A DNA stretch of 64,000 nucleotides from Terana coerulea (GCA_024811115.1 JAKOGH010000733.1:248001-312000), one strand, 5' to 3'. Numbered from the stretch's first letter, positions 21,369 to 34,231 are shown. Notes: generated by a model from the sequence alone, not told the origin. Translations and numbers: made by a program.

Positions 21369-24048
21369 CTACTCGAGCTCGATAATCTCCACACGGTCGT
21401 CATCCAACTTGTCGTCGATGCTCTCCATCAACACCAGCCCGTCCTCCTCCAGCTTGCGCTTCTTGCGCGGGCTCTCTGGTGCCGCGCTGGTCGGTGCAGT
21501 CACCGTCGCCGCGCTCCCGTTCGTCTTCGCGCGCTTGGCCGGTGGCGCGCCGGAGATTTCTAGCACATCGTCTGCGTCGTCCTCGGGTGCGGGACGCTTG
21601 AGCGATGTAGGAAGCTTGACGACGACGGGCGGCGAGGGCAAGGGGTAGGGCAGCATAAGTGCGTTGCCGTCGATCGGATGGTTTGGTCTGTATGGACAAA
21701 AGCGCACGTTAGCTATGCAAAAAGGCGGCCGACCAAGGAGGGGGCTACGAACGGCAGCTGTCCTATCGCGATCTGCAAAGTCCCATATTCGCCCTCCTCG
21801 TCCACGATGCTCAAGAACTTGCCGCGCGTGATGGCCAGGCTCTCGAGCGTCTTCTCCAGGTTCTCGTCCCAGTCCGGGTCGCTCAACACGCGCTGCGCCT
21901 CATACACGCTGACGTCCCGCTGGCCCGTCCCGCTGTCGGTACCGACGCCGCTCCCCAGTATCCCGTTCATGAGCTGGCCGAGGGTGACCTTGGCGGGGTC
22001 GCACAGCACCTCGGCGTAAGTGTCTCGACACACCCCGCATTTCGGGCTAGGGAGTGACAGGTTGATGGTGCTGAGCGGCAGTGAGGGCCGGAACTGGACG
22101 TGCACGTTCCGCAACTTGTTATATGACTTGCGGAGGAGATGCAGCGCCTGTAGAACGACCAGCCCCGCGATGATGGCGTTGGTGGTCGCGATTGCTGGAA
22201 TAATATTTCCAGCCATTTCTGCGGTATAACTGTCAGTTAGACGGTCCAAAAAGGCGCATATATGCGTACGTAACGAGGTGTGACTGACCTTTCACCTCCC
22301 ATCGGCTCTTGCCAGGGATCCCGTAGGCGGCCGCACGCAGGTTCGCGGCCGCTGTAACAAAGTCGAGAGTATCATCAGCATCCTTGTCGAACGAGATGGT
22401 AGCTTCACCGCTTCTCAGACGAGAGGCTAACTGGTTGGCGCTATCGTAGGAAACGTCAGCATGAACCGTCTTTGTGAGTCAATGTGACGCACCTCGCAAC
22501 GAACAAGTCCAGATTCTCCTGCAACGTCAGTGCTCGCTGATCCTTCAGCCCCGCAGCCTTCGCCGCACTTGTCGAACTCTCAGCCCTCATACCGCCGTCC
22601 AGCAGCTTCTCCGTCGCAGCGCTGCCGCCTGCGGTCTGGCCATTCACCAACGCACCGTCCGCCGGCTGCCTAGAGGTACCGTTCACTCGTGTAGCGTCAA
22701 TCGGTTTTTGCTCGATGCTGAAGGTGCCGTTCTGGATACCGTCGAAGTCTAATGGCGTGGGCTTGCTACGGGTGCGCCACATGTCCGTCATAGATAACAA
22801 GTTGTTGATGTCAGAGAAGAAGACCTACATGTGGGCTGCACGTAAGCAACAGACGACAATGTACGTTTAGGTGGGCAGGTACGCACCTTCTCAAAGACGA
22901 GTTTGGCAGCGCCCCTCTCGTCGTTGCTCGGTGTGCGCAGGGCTGTGCGCACTTTCTTAAAGGCTTGTGCCTCTTTCCGAAGCGTAACAATTTCCTCGGC
23001 TAATTGATAATCCAAATGAATACTTGGCATTTAGCTGTTAAGTTGTTAGCTTGACGTACCGTTCTCCCCTTGCTTCTCAGCATCGTCCAGCTCTCCGGAA
23101 TCTTCATCTTCGCCAAATAATTGACTACAAGAGGCTCCCCACTCAGTCATCACCTTGAGGATGCTAACGACAAGGACGTACGGAATAAGATAACTCTTCG
23201 CCCAAACGATACAATGTATAGGTTGTGATGGTGTGGACCGGATAGTGCACACAGGGAATGTCTTTGGTGTAGGCTTGGTGATGCAGTCAAAGCATTCTGT
23301 CCGGTCCTTCGGTCCATCTCAATAACCGCGAAGACTTCTGCGTGCGCGCATATGTGACATACCTTCAAAATGGGCTGCACCTGTCCCAGATACCCTGCCG
23401 TGCCGGATTCTACTAGAGGAACGTTGGCCGCTATACACATTTTGTTCACATGTCTCCTCGCATCTATTGAGCTGACATGAGCTCGCATGGAAGGGATGGG
23501 CAGAACCAAAGGTTGCTCACCAAGGTTGTCTAGTGCATTCAGTACCAAGTCGAACGACTTGAACCACGCCACATCAAACTGCGGCTCCTTGATATTCCCA
23601 TGTATAGGTGTTATATGAACGTTCGGGTTGAATGCCGCAGCGGTCTTGGCCGCCACCTGCAGACATCGCCGCAAGGCGTTGGTTATGTGCGGTCGGATGA
23701 GCAGTAGGAAGACGACGTACCAGAGCTTTGCTCTGTTTAACGTCCTTTTCCGGAAGAGAAACTGTCGGTTCAGGTTCGACAGGTCGATAGTGTCGAGGTC
23801 GAGGAGTGTTATGTGACCGAAGCCGGTCAGGACGATGTTTTTTACTGCAGCGACATGTCAGCATCCCGTGCTCCATACGCCCGCTCCTGCGGCCATAGAC
23901 TATTGTGTTGAGACCTTCGCGTATTATGATACTCACATACTTCGCAACCGATACCGCCCGCCCCGACCAGCAAGACTTTCACTTCCGGCAGCCTGGCTGC
24001 CAACTCCGTGCCCAAGATGGCAGTCGCATTTCGTGTACGCCCAGGCAT
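21369..24048 (-). CDS. UBA2: SUMO-activating enzyme E1 catalytic subunit (Uba2), with a frameshift
   Basis: Eleven exons were traced: 24048-23937, 23844-23721, 23656-23521, 23463-23363, 23306-23182, 23124-23060, 22999-22887, 22824-22493, 22440-22289, 22218-21753 and 21687-21369. All phases agree except for one missing base in exon 2; allowing for it gives 681 residues. The ATP-binding glycine loop is VGAGGIGCE and the catalytic cysteine lies in [20 protein letters not shown]. The zinc cysteines are ECFDC and KCGVC. The [14 protein letters not shown] segment closes the adenylation domain, then comes the ubiquitin-like part and a C-terminal tail with a PRKKRK nuclear signal. With Aos1 it activates SUMO and passes it to Ubc9 in the nucleus. 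The frame breaks at 23746-23749, where FLFRK and DVKQSKAL lie in different frames around an AAAA run. One extra A would restore it. Confidence 0.93.
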
Positions 24049-24879
24049 CGTCGCTGGCAGGTTAGTGGCTTCAGAGAGTACTTGGTCTTAGCGGGAAATA
24101 ATGAGTGTATCCGTCGGAGAAAGGTCTGTGCTCGCTGGCAAGGACGGTGAGCACTGCCTGCGCGGAGGTCGACAGAGTTGGACGCCGGAACAGCGAAGGG
24201 CGCCCGCCAGCTGGGTGACGGCGGCGATGCCTAAAGACTCGTGACGTCACGCGAGCCATTGTCACGTATAGTACCCTGACTGTCGCGTCCGAGATTCAGT
24301 TCCAGTTATTATAATGAACACCTTTGACTAAACGAGAACAGCTGTAAGCAGCCTATACACAGTAATGTTGGTGATAACAGTCACAGTCAGAAGCGGGTCA
24401 TTACCAAACTTCAAATAGAGTAATAAGGGAAGACTCATAGCACTGATTTACCGTTTGCATTGACTTAGAATACTCGTACTCACTCGACCGCGGGGCAAAT
24501 CTCGAATGTATGCTATTTGATTTCGATTGTGCAAGAAATATTTGAGAGTTGATAAACAACTGGATTGAAATTCATGCGGAGCATTTATACAAAGGGTCGT
24601 CCAATAACCTATAAGTAATTGAGGGATGGTGGTGGCATGGTGTACACTTGAACGAATATACAGTGACTTGACAATGACTTGAATGGATGAGGGTATGCGT
24701 GCGATTGTCCAGCCTGAATGCGATGGAGAGACCGATGATAACCACGAACCCATAATAAAACCCTCCTTCCCTTCCTCTCTCCTCCCTCCTTTGTCCCCCG
24801 CGGCTTTTCTATCCTCATCTTCGACCAATGCGTATTTTGGGGCCCAGATACGGACGTAGTATCCAGAGGATGTTGCAGA
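24049..24879. other. UBA2 promoter and zinc-finger gene 3' flank
   Basis: The part next to 24,048 is upstream of UBA2. The part next to 24,880 is downstream of the zinc-finger gene and probably includes its 3' UTR. No separate gene was seen. Confidence 0.5.
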
Positions 24880-25700
24880 TTACTTGATCTGCGGCTGCAA
24901 CACCGGGTAAGGCGGATGTTCCACTGCCGCCGCGTTCCTCGCCCTCTCAAACACCGGCTGCAGGACCTTGTACAACGGATGCAGCCGCGGCGGCTGCTCT
25001 AGAAACTGGGCGTACGCGGGGCTGAGCCAGCACGCATCCCTCTCCACCACGTCAGTCGTCCGCACGTCCCGGCAGCCCGCCTTCGTCTGTGCGTGCCGCA
25101 TGACGCTCTCGGGGCGCGAGAAGTCGGTGCTGCACACCGGGCACTTGTACCGCTTGTAGACATGCGACCAGTGGCTGTCGAGGTGGCGCAGCCACGTCTT
25201 CGGGTCGCGCCCGCGGAGGACCTGCGGGCAGCCGCGCACGGGGCAGCCCCAGGGCCCGCGCCGGACAATGTCATTCTCGCCCTCTACGTCGGCATCCGCG
25301 GACAGGGCGCGGCTGCGGCGCGGCGCGGGCTCCTTCGGCGGGGTCGCGTAGAAGACGAAGTGCTGGGGGGCGTGCTCGGGTTCGGCGGACGCGCGGCGGG
25401 CGTGGTGGGGGCGTGCGCAAAGTCGTGGGCTTTCAGGCCGCGTTCTGGGGTCTGCGCGTGCGCCAGCGCCTCGGGAACGTGTGGCAGCGTCGAAGGGGTG
25501 CGTGCTCTACTCTCCTTCCATTGTTTGACCGCAGGGATCTGGTACCAGGCAAGGCCTGCGGCATAGGTCGTGGAAGCGGCCGAGTCTTCAGACGAGGACG
25601 TCGTCGCGGACTGGGCCGACGACAAAGGTGGAGTAGCCGAGCGGCAAGTCGAGCACGAGGACGCAGAGTCCGTGCGACTGTGCCGGGTGTATGAGTGCAT
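24880..25700 (-). CDS. C2H2-type zinc-finger protein, second member
   Basis: The C-terminal frame ends at 24,880 and contains GCPVRGC (C-x4-C) with HLDSH (H-x3-H), then CPVC with a distal His and Cys (RHAQTKAGC). It finishes with a Pro-rich tail ending VLQPQIK. The likely start is ATG 25700, followed by a Ser/Thr/Pro-rich stretch containing AGLAWYQIPAVKQWKE. The N-terminal frame and the finger frame differ, and the change falls between about 25,280 and 25,440. No GT-AG intron of correct phase was found there, so either an intron with unusual sites or an indel must link them. The finger layout matches the gene at 9519-11262. Probably a DNA-binding regulator. Confidence 0.6.
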
Positions 25701-26759
25701 GGTCCTGCGTGTCGTCGCGGGCAGGAGCAAAGAGCAAAGGGCAAGAGCAGAGGTTGTGCAGAGGCCACACAGTGGTGGTCAGGTTAAAAAGGGTGGCCAC
25801 GAATTGGGAGTGGCCCGTCCAGGCGCGTGCTGGTTTTCGGTGGCCACCTGTTTATGTTACACCCAGATAGGCATCAACACCCTCGCCCGGCCACATTCCT
25901 CGTCAAGTTTTGATCATAATCCGATGGCCTAGGCTCCAGGCGAGCTGGAATGGAGATCAGGAGGCGCCACCCGAACTCCCCTTGCTTTGTCTGCGCAAAC
26001 GGGAACTCTTGATGTTTCTGCGAGTCATTTTCCCCGGAATTTCCGACGAGGCGGAGGACAATGAACGGAGTTCAGAAGAGCAGGCGTGGAATTCGAATCA
26101 GGCCTGAGAATACAAAAGCAAAGCGTCCAACACCGCGAGGCCCGCCGCTTAGGCTGTGTGTCACACCCTGTCACGTCACGCTAGCGGCGGCCTTGTTGGG
26201 ACGCCGTCGCCGACGGTACGCACGCGGCACTTGAAGTCGAGACCAGTCACCCCTTGGTCGTCCCTTCATAAAGACAGATGGCCGTTGTGCAGGAGCGTAA
26301 ATATATTCCATGCAAGAGACAATGTACATAGGCGACGTTCAGCGTTGACAGTATCAATGTATGCAGTTTTCCTGAGAGCTATGAAACGGGTATGCAAAAA
26401 GTCCGGGAATCTAACGAGCTGGCTGAGCTGCAAAGCGTGAGACAGAGCGAGGAAAACCTAAAGAGTGTGTGTACCGGGCCTAGACATGTGTCCGGCTTCC
26501 CATATCTGCAATAATTACGATCCAGGGCATCCGAGTAACTTGATTACAGAGGCGTCTCGCCCCGCTTCGGCGGGAGCGACTTGAGCCCAACGACAAGCCT
26601 GCGCTTGGGCCAGGCTTAGTGGTATGTAAGGCCAGGATGCGGACAACGAGGGGGATGAAGGTAAGTGGGAGGGATATAACCAACTTGTTATGATCGGGCG
26701 ACATGCATGAAATATGGGTAATCTTCCAGTGTGCGCACCCCGCGCCTTCACGCGCCCCA
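25701..26759. other. Intergenic, no gene recognised
   Basis: Promoter side of the zinc-finger gene and 3' side of the F-box/WD40 gene. No domains, repeats or RNA genes were seen. Confidence 0.5.
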
Positions 26760-29700
26760 TTAATCTTCTTCGGCGAGCCGCCCGTCGTCGCCCTCGTCGG
26801 TGTCAAATTCGAACTCGGCTTGACGCTCTTTGCGATAGTCGTGCCCTACAAAGCTCATCACGCTTTCGCACGCGAGTCAGCACACAGTGGCCACTCTCGC
26901 TCCGCGAATCAGGGTGACTCACTAAATCGTCCCGTCCGCACAGCCGACGACCACTTCCTCGTGGCTCAGTTGCATGCTCATCGGGTTCTTCTCCGGTGTG
27001 GCCAGCCCCTCGAATTTCTTGGGTAACTTGCCAAGCAGACCCTTGATGCCTTCCACAGAAGCGGCATCTGCTTCTGCGACCGCAGCCCAAGCGCCGGTGA
27101 GAGGCAGGATCCTGTCCTTGGGTTCGGGCTCGTACGACGACAGCGACGACGGTGCATCCGACTGGTTGCCGCTGTCCGACTCTTCATCGTCGCTGTCGCT
27201 GGAGGAGCGTTTCGTATCTGGTTTGTCGCGGTAAGTCGACATGAAGATCTGTGCCAGCCAACCTGTCAAAACAGCCTGTGTGCAGCGAAAGATAGGGGCT
27301 CACCGCCTTGTTCGCGCCGCTCCTCGTGCTAAATCGGGTCGCAGTGACTACTCTCCTCTTCTGCGGGTCAACGGCGCCGACCGCCACATCCGGTGTCTCC
27401 ACAAGACCCACCAACTTCGGCGGCGCAGTGAGCACCGCAGCCCTGCCAAAGTAGAACGGCGTGCCGGGCCCAGGGCTCGGACTCATTGGCGTCATCGGCG
27501 TTGTTGGGGTTGCAGGTAGGTTGAGCGACAGCCGGCCTTTCGCAGGCCCCGTAGACGGGGCCGCAGTGCTGAGCGCATTTGCCATGGAGCTCCTACGACC
27601 TGGTGTGGTGTACGATGTCGAGCGGGCCAGCGAGTGGCGTGACAGTGAAGAGACAGTACGTGGCATCGGAGCCGGGCCTACGCCTGGGGTTTGCGGAGTC
27701 ATGGGTCGATTCAGAGACTGCGGGCTAAGCAAGCTTCGGCCATTGCCCAACTGCTTATCGTCTTGCTTATCTTCCTCCGTCCACTGGAGATGCAAAATAA
27801 TGGACTTTGTGGCGCAGGTCATCTGCGTACCCTTCGCCGCAAACCATCTGCCATTTGTCAGTCCTCCGACAGAATTGCCCAAAACCATCTAACTCACTGC
27901 AGCATGTTATCCGGCGCCTTGCCCACATTGAACAACTTCGAGCTCAAGACAGGGTCGCTACCACCAAGCTCCGACAGCTTGAACTGCGAAACCATCTCAC
28001 GACGTCCTGTAGCCGCGAAAGCATCAGTGAAGGCGCATATACCCAGCAAAAACCACCCACTGATAGAGAACACCCGCACGATGCCATCAATCGTGACGCT
28101 CACAACCCGCTCGCCCTCGTCCTGGCTCGGCGCCGCTATGATTGACACACCGATGTTGACCGTCGTCTGCTGTCCGAACCGCACGATCTTCGTCCCGGCG
28201 CGCCAATCCCAACACACCAGAGCCTTGTCTGCGCCGGCGGAGACAAGGGTTCTGGAGGACAAAGCGACGGCGCGGATACCGTTCAGATGACCCGAGAGTT
28301 GTTGCAGAGGCGTGAAGGTTAGCGATGAGAAAAGGTGCACCCGACTGAAGAGAACAAAGCCACGGTAAGTAACGGAGTAGTCATTAAGATGACGTGTGAG
28401 GTCATGGCGTACCCGACATCGTGGAATCCGACAACAAACACCTCTACAATCATGAATCAAGGATTAACGACGCGTCCTTGTATTTTGATTGGAAGATACG
28501 CGCCTTCATCTGCCAAGAAATCAACGCAGCTGACAGGCTTTTTGACCTGCAAGCACTTCTTCATCTCGCCTGTCTCGATATCCCAGAACCTAATGGTCTC
28601 GTCATACGAACCACTGATCAGACGCTTGCCTATAACGGCGCAGCTTGTTTGAGCAAATAGGGTAAGATTGCAAGCAAAGACGCGTACCGCGTAACAGAAG
28701 AGTGGTGCAGTAGTTCGTATGTCCATTCAAAAACCGTATATTCTGTGGTAGGGCGTTCTTGAAGTTGGATTCGCGGTGATGAAGCGAGCGGTAGAGTGGT
28801 TCCCTGATCGCAAGAGCGTTAAATCCTGTTACATACATGGAGTGGATGGCTAAGCATACCATCCTTCCGGTTTGGACGGAGGGCGAAGTGGCACAGGATC
28901 TGTGGCAGTGATTCGAAGTGAATGATATCTCCAGAGTGCAGAGAGGTGCACCATCTCCTGCCACCTTTTCGAAACCTGAAAATAGTACAGCATATAAGCT
29001 CTACAGCATCCCAATAGATGTGTATATATGCCGGAAAGCTCACCGTCTCGACACCGAGTAGCTCCTGCACACTCAAGTATTTGAAGATCCTAAACACCAA
29101 GTGTGGTGCGAGATGACCGACAACATCAAATGTTGACTTGGCGTATTTCTCTAGGAGAGCAATTTGTAGGCGAATGTCTCCTGGCATACAAGAGTCAAGG
29201 ATGAGGGCAATTCTGTTCCCTCACGATATCAGTCGCCACGTTCCGGCAGTTTATGGAAACACTCACAGTCGCATCCTGTCATCCCTGCTCAGAGTCCTTA
29301 CCGCTCTCCTCACCTCGATCTCATTGAACGTGCCACTCCCGTCTCCTCTCAACGCAGTGGCCAGATCTACGTCCCCACCCATCTCATCGTCCTCATCTCC
29401 GCGATATCCGCTCCAGTAGCCCTTCTTCTTCTTTCCTCCACAGACGCAGAATTGTTCGGCGTCTTCCAGTGTCAAGGCGGCTTGCGCGGGAGACGTAGTC
29501 GCGTTTTCGCGCAGCATGCGTACCTCAGCTTGAAGCGCGTGCAGTTGTGCCGCCGTCGACGCTTGTGCGCGTTCGAGGAGGCGCTTGTAGTGTAGCAGCT
29601 TCCTGCCATGGAGCTTCAGAACTTCATCTAGCTGAGCTTGCATCTATGATAGAAACAGCGTTATGATTATAAAGATGAAGTGTGCCGTAAGAACGTACAT

Positions 29701-30669
29701 CTTCGTCCAGTTCCTCTTCGTCCACATCCGTTAACATATCCACGCTCATATCATCTCGACCGTCCCACATTGAGGTCCCATCCGCGTCATAACCACCATC
29801 TGTAGTCAAGCGAAGGGCGGGCGAGTTCCCGAGGGCATCATCAACGAACTTTCGCCCTTGCATTGCCATGCTGTCCGTCAACAGCGCCGGACTCTCCACC
29901 CACAACATCTGAGGCCCGCCACGCACCGACGCAGACCCGCCGGTGGACTGGCGAACTCTCATCGCGCTCCCCGGACTTGGAGAATGCGTCTTAGATTTCG
30001 AAGGCGTGACCGGTGCAGCCCCCGCAGACCGGGGGTGCGTGGCGTAGGGCGTGGTGTCTTCTTGGGCGTAGAGGTATTGGAGGATTTGCCTGGTGTACGT
30101 GCAAGCATCACTGGTGGTGACAAAGAGGCAGACAGCGCTGGAGAGGAATACATCGGTGCAGGTGACTCAATGTCCTGCGGTGTGCGTGGCGTCGACGGTA
30201 GTTCAGGCTTCTCCTTGGATGGCGTCTTGAGCGACATAGAGATCGACCGCCCGGTACGCTTTACACTTCCAGCCACGGACGGGGCGCGTCTCAAAGGAGA
30301 GACAGATCCAGGTGGTAAGCTCATGGTGGGGGTCCTCCTCATAGAAATCATGCTTGGGGGAGTTGAGAGCGTGTCATCCAGGTTCGGCGATTTGAGTGGG
30401 AACGACGATGGCGGTCCAGACTGCCGCCTTATGACACCAGGTGCTTTCGAGGTGGTTCCATTGGTTGTGAATGTAGTGTTCGAGACAGACAAGCTGTTGC
30501 TTTTGTAGTTACTCGGAGTCACGGTGGTAGCACCGCTAGCCGCGGTGGCGAGAGACGCGATGGAGGACGTGCGCGGTTTGGTCACACCCGACGACGTGCC
30601 TGCCGCCGTCGACTGCGACGTCCGACGCGACAAACGCGACGGAGCTTCAGATGGAGGGCGGGATGTCAT
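26760..30669 (-). CDS. F-box / WD40-repeat protein with long disordered N-terminus
   Basis: The start is taken at ATG 30669 ([16 protein letters not shown]). Roughly 300 Ser/Pro/Thr-rich residues follow, then an acidic patch and a coiled coil ([20 protein letters not shown], about 29,560-29,640). The F-box spans the junction near 29,044 ([20 protein letters not shown], then [14 protein letters not shown]). WD40 blades follow, with [18 protein letters not shown] near 28,600 and [13 protein letters not shown] near 28,220, and a long Ser/Pro insert near 27,300-27,750. The last exon ends at TAA 26760 with an acidic tail. F-box/WD40 proteins are substrate receptors of SCF ubiquitin ligases; the WD40 propeller would bind the target. 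Near 29,990-30,030 the frame changes beside C and G runs with no usable intron, so an indel is likely. Not every intron was placed. Confidence 0.8.
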
Positions 30670-30906
30670 TAAAGGATGAGGCCAAGAAAGAACTGGGTGA
30701 AGACTGTGGAAGTTGCACTCGACGACGTCGTCGCCGGTCGCCGTCGAGCTCAACGAGGCACGCATTGGAATGGGATGGGACCAAAGTCTAAATTCGGCAG
30801 ATGCCGCCATCAATCGAACCATATCAAGCCTCGGTCCTGGCCACCGTCCGAGTCTGTGCCCTCCGGATCCCCCAGGGATCCCCCACATGTTTGCTGCTCC
30901 AGAGTC
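30670..30906. promoter_or_regulatory. Divergent promoter region of F-box/WD40 and ORC5 genes
   Basis: Only 237 bases separate the two proposed start codons, so both promoters must share this stretch unless a start lies elsewhere. No TATA box was seen on either strand. Confidence 0.5.
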
Positions 30907-32962
30907 ATGGAACGATCACATCCTCAACACACAGCCGCGGACAGTTATTCAGACCTTCAATCTCAAATAAATGAGCTCTTTACGACCCACCCACCTGGTT
31001 TTATATATGTCAATGATCACAACACCCCTCGTCTGGCAACGCAAGCCGTTCTCTCTGCTCTATCCGCTCTCAAATCGACGACATCAAATGTAACATTTGC
31101 TCACATCGACTCTTTACTTTGTTTTACACCGCGACTACTGTATGACACTGCGCTGAACGCCCTTGTGGATTGGACGCCGGAATGGGAGGACGGCTGCAGC
31201 AACTGGATCGGGCCGTTGGAAGGAACAAGCCAGAGGTTCAACGAGAACTGGGACGGGTTTGTGCATGGTTTACGCGCTGCGCGGAACGAGCTACTGGGTA
31301 GAAGGAGTGATGCAACAGGAGGCAACAAGGTCAATGGCAAGCTTGCACCACGGAAAGAAGAGGATTATCGGCTGGTGCTGGTGATTGAACGCGTCGAGCA
31401 GTTGAAGACGAGTATGACGGACATATTCGTACCTTTGACACGACTTGCAGAGCTGGTGAGTAATGTTCTCTCGCGTTCGACGCGCCATAGTGGGTCGTAT
31501 GGCAGAGCCTGCAAAATATCCCGAGAGATGTACACACACTCCCGTGGTATCTCTCATGCTCTTCGTCCAGATGTGAATAAAGTAGCTGTGGATCACGTTC
31601 TGATGCTCTGTTATTACAAGACCCGCATAGATATCTCGACCATCTTTATTTCCGAAGTACCATGGGAGCACCTCAAGTATGGACTAGTCGGAGCGGCTGC
31701 TCCACCATACGAAATCCACCTACCACTTTCATCCAAGCAAGGTTTGTTTGTGAAATTCCTTCGCTTAAGTGTGCTGAACGAATCACCATAGCTACAATGA
31801 AGCGGCTGTCTGCACTCTATCCTTCGACCAGCATCCATGTCAGCGGGCTCGATCCATACACATATCACGCCGCCTTCCAGCCATTATATATCCACTTCCT
31901 GCACACCGTTCATAGCATATGTACTCCCTACACCAACGTTGAAGACGACTTCGCGTACATCGCCGCAGCAACATGGCCTGCATTCGTCCGTCCCGTGATC
32001 GACGAACACCGAAGGCATGCGGCCGACCTACGAGCTGCTAGGGCGCAAGAGAGGGAGTTGGCTCGTGAAGCAGGTCAAGAGGTTGAGGGCAGCGAAAACG
32101 AGGAGAATGAGGAACTTGAGATGGTGTCGCCGACAGAGGCGTTCCGTATCCGCCTCATCCGCCTCTTCACGCCCTCCATAACCGCCGCCTGCGACGTCCT
32201 TCTTCCCCACCAAGCGTCTGCATCCTCCTGGGCCCAGTCAAACATACCACCAGCAAACGTTCTGTCTACCCCTCCGCACCTCGTCCCGCCACTGGTCACC
32301 AGGCCTTCCGACAACGAGGTGTCCGAACGCGCCTTGCGGAACCTGCCGCGAATGGCGAAATTCGTCCTGATCAGCAGCTACCTCGCGAGTACCAACCCGG
32401 CACGGACAGACATGCGCATGTTCGGACGGGGTTCGGACGGGGTCCGGATGAGAGGAAGAAGCGTAGGCGGGGAGGCGGACCAAGGAAAATGTCTGCTAAA
32501 GCGAGCGCAGTGAAGGTAGGATACTTGGTCTTTTGAGGTGTGCTACGATGCTGAGCGATCGGCAATTTCGCAGATTCCACAACGCCTTCTCGGCTCGCTG
32601 CCATTCCCACTTGACCGTATGCTTGCTATACTCGGGGTGCTTCTGGAAGAGAACGATGCCGAAACCCGGCCTCCTGCTCCTCAGTATGCTGTCCCAGGAG
32701 AGTACACAGAGATTGAAATATCAAGGGTCTCTGTATCTGCTCAGGTATAGGACACATTGCGCCTCGCCCTTCCCCGCATTGCTAACGTGAGAATCGTCAG
32801 GTCGTGGAGCTCGGCTCGATGCATCTACTCTACCGGACGTCCCCCGCGGATAGGCTGGAGATGTCGCCTATGTTCAAGTGCGGGCTTGGGTACGACTCCG
32901 CGTTGCTACTGGCGAAGGATGTCGGCATAAGGTTGAATGACTTGATCTGGGATCCTGTGTAG
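30907..32962 (+). CDS. ORC5: Origin recognition complex subunit 5, frame broken by 11-bp duplication
   Basis: Five exons: 30907-31455, 31621-31741, 31792-32515, 32574-32744 and 32801-32962. The ORC5 family is clear from FISEVPWE in the AAA+ core, KFVLISSYLASTNPARTD, and FPLDRMLAILG at the C-terminus. The protein belongs to the six-subunit complex that marks replication origins in the nucleus. Exon 3 contains TTCGGACGGGG twice in tandem (32421-32431, 32432-32442). As given, the frame is lost just after NPARTDMRMFGRG. With a single copy all five exons agree in phase and give 571 residues. The N-terminal ATPase loop is degenerate: YVNDHNTPRL stands where a Walker A motif would be. Confidence 0.9.
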
Positions 32963-34231
32963 CTGTCGTTGACTCGTATGCCAGCATAGTCATTTGTAAG
33001 TGGTCGTGTTATGGCATGGTCGGGTTTTTGTTCATGTTTGCACGCTCAGAAGTTAGACGGGTTAGTAGACAGGCGCACTTGACTGAGGCTGCCCCGCATC
33101 CGCGGTGCAAACCATGAAACATGTGACGGAAACGCACATCTTACTAGTAGCCTTCTCTGTGGCATTGATGGTAAATTGAGCCCCTTAACGGGCGAGCCCC
33201 GCCCGCTCGGGGCTATCATGATGCTACAATGTGCCTCGAGTGGCCTGTGTTCAGTTTAAACGTTGTAGCAGAGCAGACACAGATGCATGTTAGCACCGTC
33301 GACCGAAACATAGGTTCTCATATGCTAGCGACCTACCCTATATGGCCGGGCTACCTTGGGGACCATATATCGGCAGTGCGTTGTTTCATCGATTCGATGG
33401 TGCGTTGTGACTTATCTACGCGTACAGCTTCGTCGCGACGGCTGCCGACGACCCGCTTATTTTGTTATGTGGGTATTTATTTCGCTCTCGGTTTCAAGTG
33501 CTTCTTACCAACATAGCCGTATTCCGGTTTCGCAGTTCGCGCGCATAGGAAGACAAAGGACTCGCGGCGAAGAGGTGCCCAAGCTTCTTGCATATTTATT
33601 CATTCTACCCTGCCGCATTATGACTTCGACAAGAGGGTTGCGACGATTGAGGGCGCTTGCTGATATGAAACAGTGGGACCCTGTACGACAAGGCGTTCAG
33701 CGCATGGACGTCCTTGCTTTGATCTTGAACCATTTGTAGACATCGGAATTGAACATCCTAAGCGAAATGGCGAGGCCGGGCTGTGGTGGACCCTGGACGC
33801 ATTTGCGTAGCATGGGCACAACGTGTCTTTGGAGACGCCGGGATGGCTTGTAAGTGCTTACCGTAAAATGAGCAAAACTCTCGTTGATAAGCCAATAACC
33901 TAGGCTCATTCTGCACGACAACAAGGGCTGTCAGCATGATTCCATCATTTCTACGGGCAGCTCGCAAAGTGGGTGTACATGGTCAAGTCCTTAATTACAG
34001 TGTGACGCTGTTCATTTCATCTAGGGGGCCGACAAGTGCGTGCAAGGCTACACGTGGTGTTCACAACATGCTGCTGCCTCCCAGGTTATGAACGGAAGCC
34101 TAAGCCGTACCGACAGTACCTCGGCTAAGTCCGGGCCTCGTTTGCGCCCACCATAAAATGGTCGACACTCGAGCAAATAGATACTTGCCCCGTCTTGATC
34201 CTTTACTCACTGTAGGCATTGTACAGCTGCC
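32963..34231. other. Intergenic, no gene recognised
   Basis: The first 100 bases or so are ORC5 3' flank and the last part is upstream of the membrane-protein candidate. Short frames at 33,229-33,924 on both strands show no domain. Confidence 0.45.
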
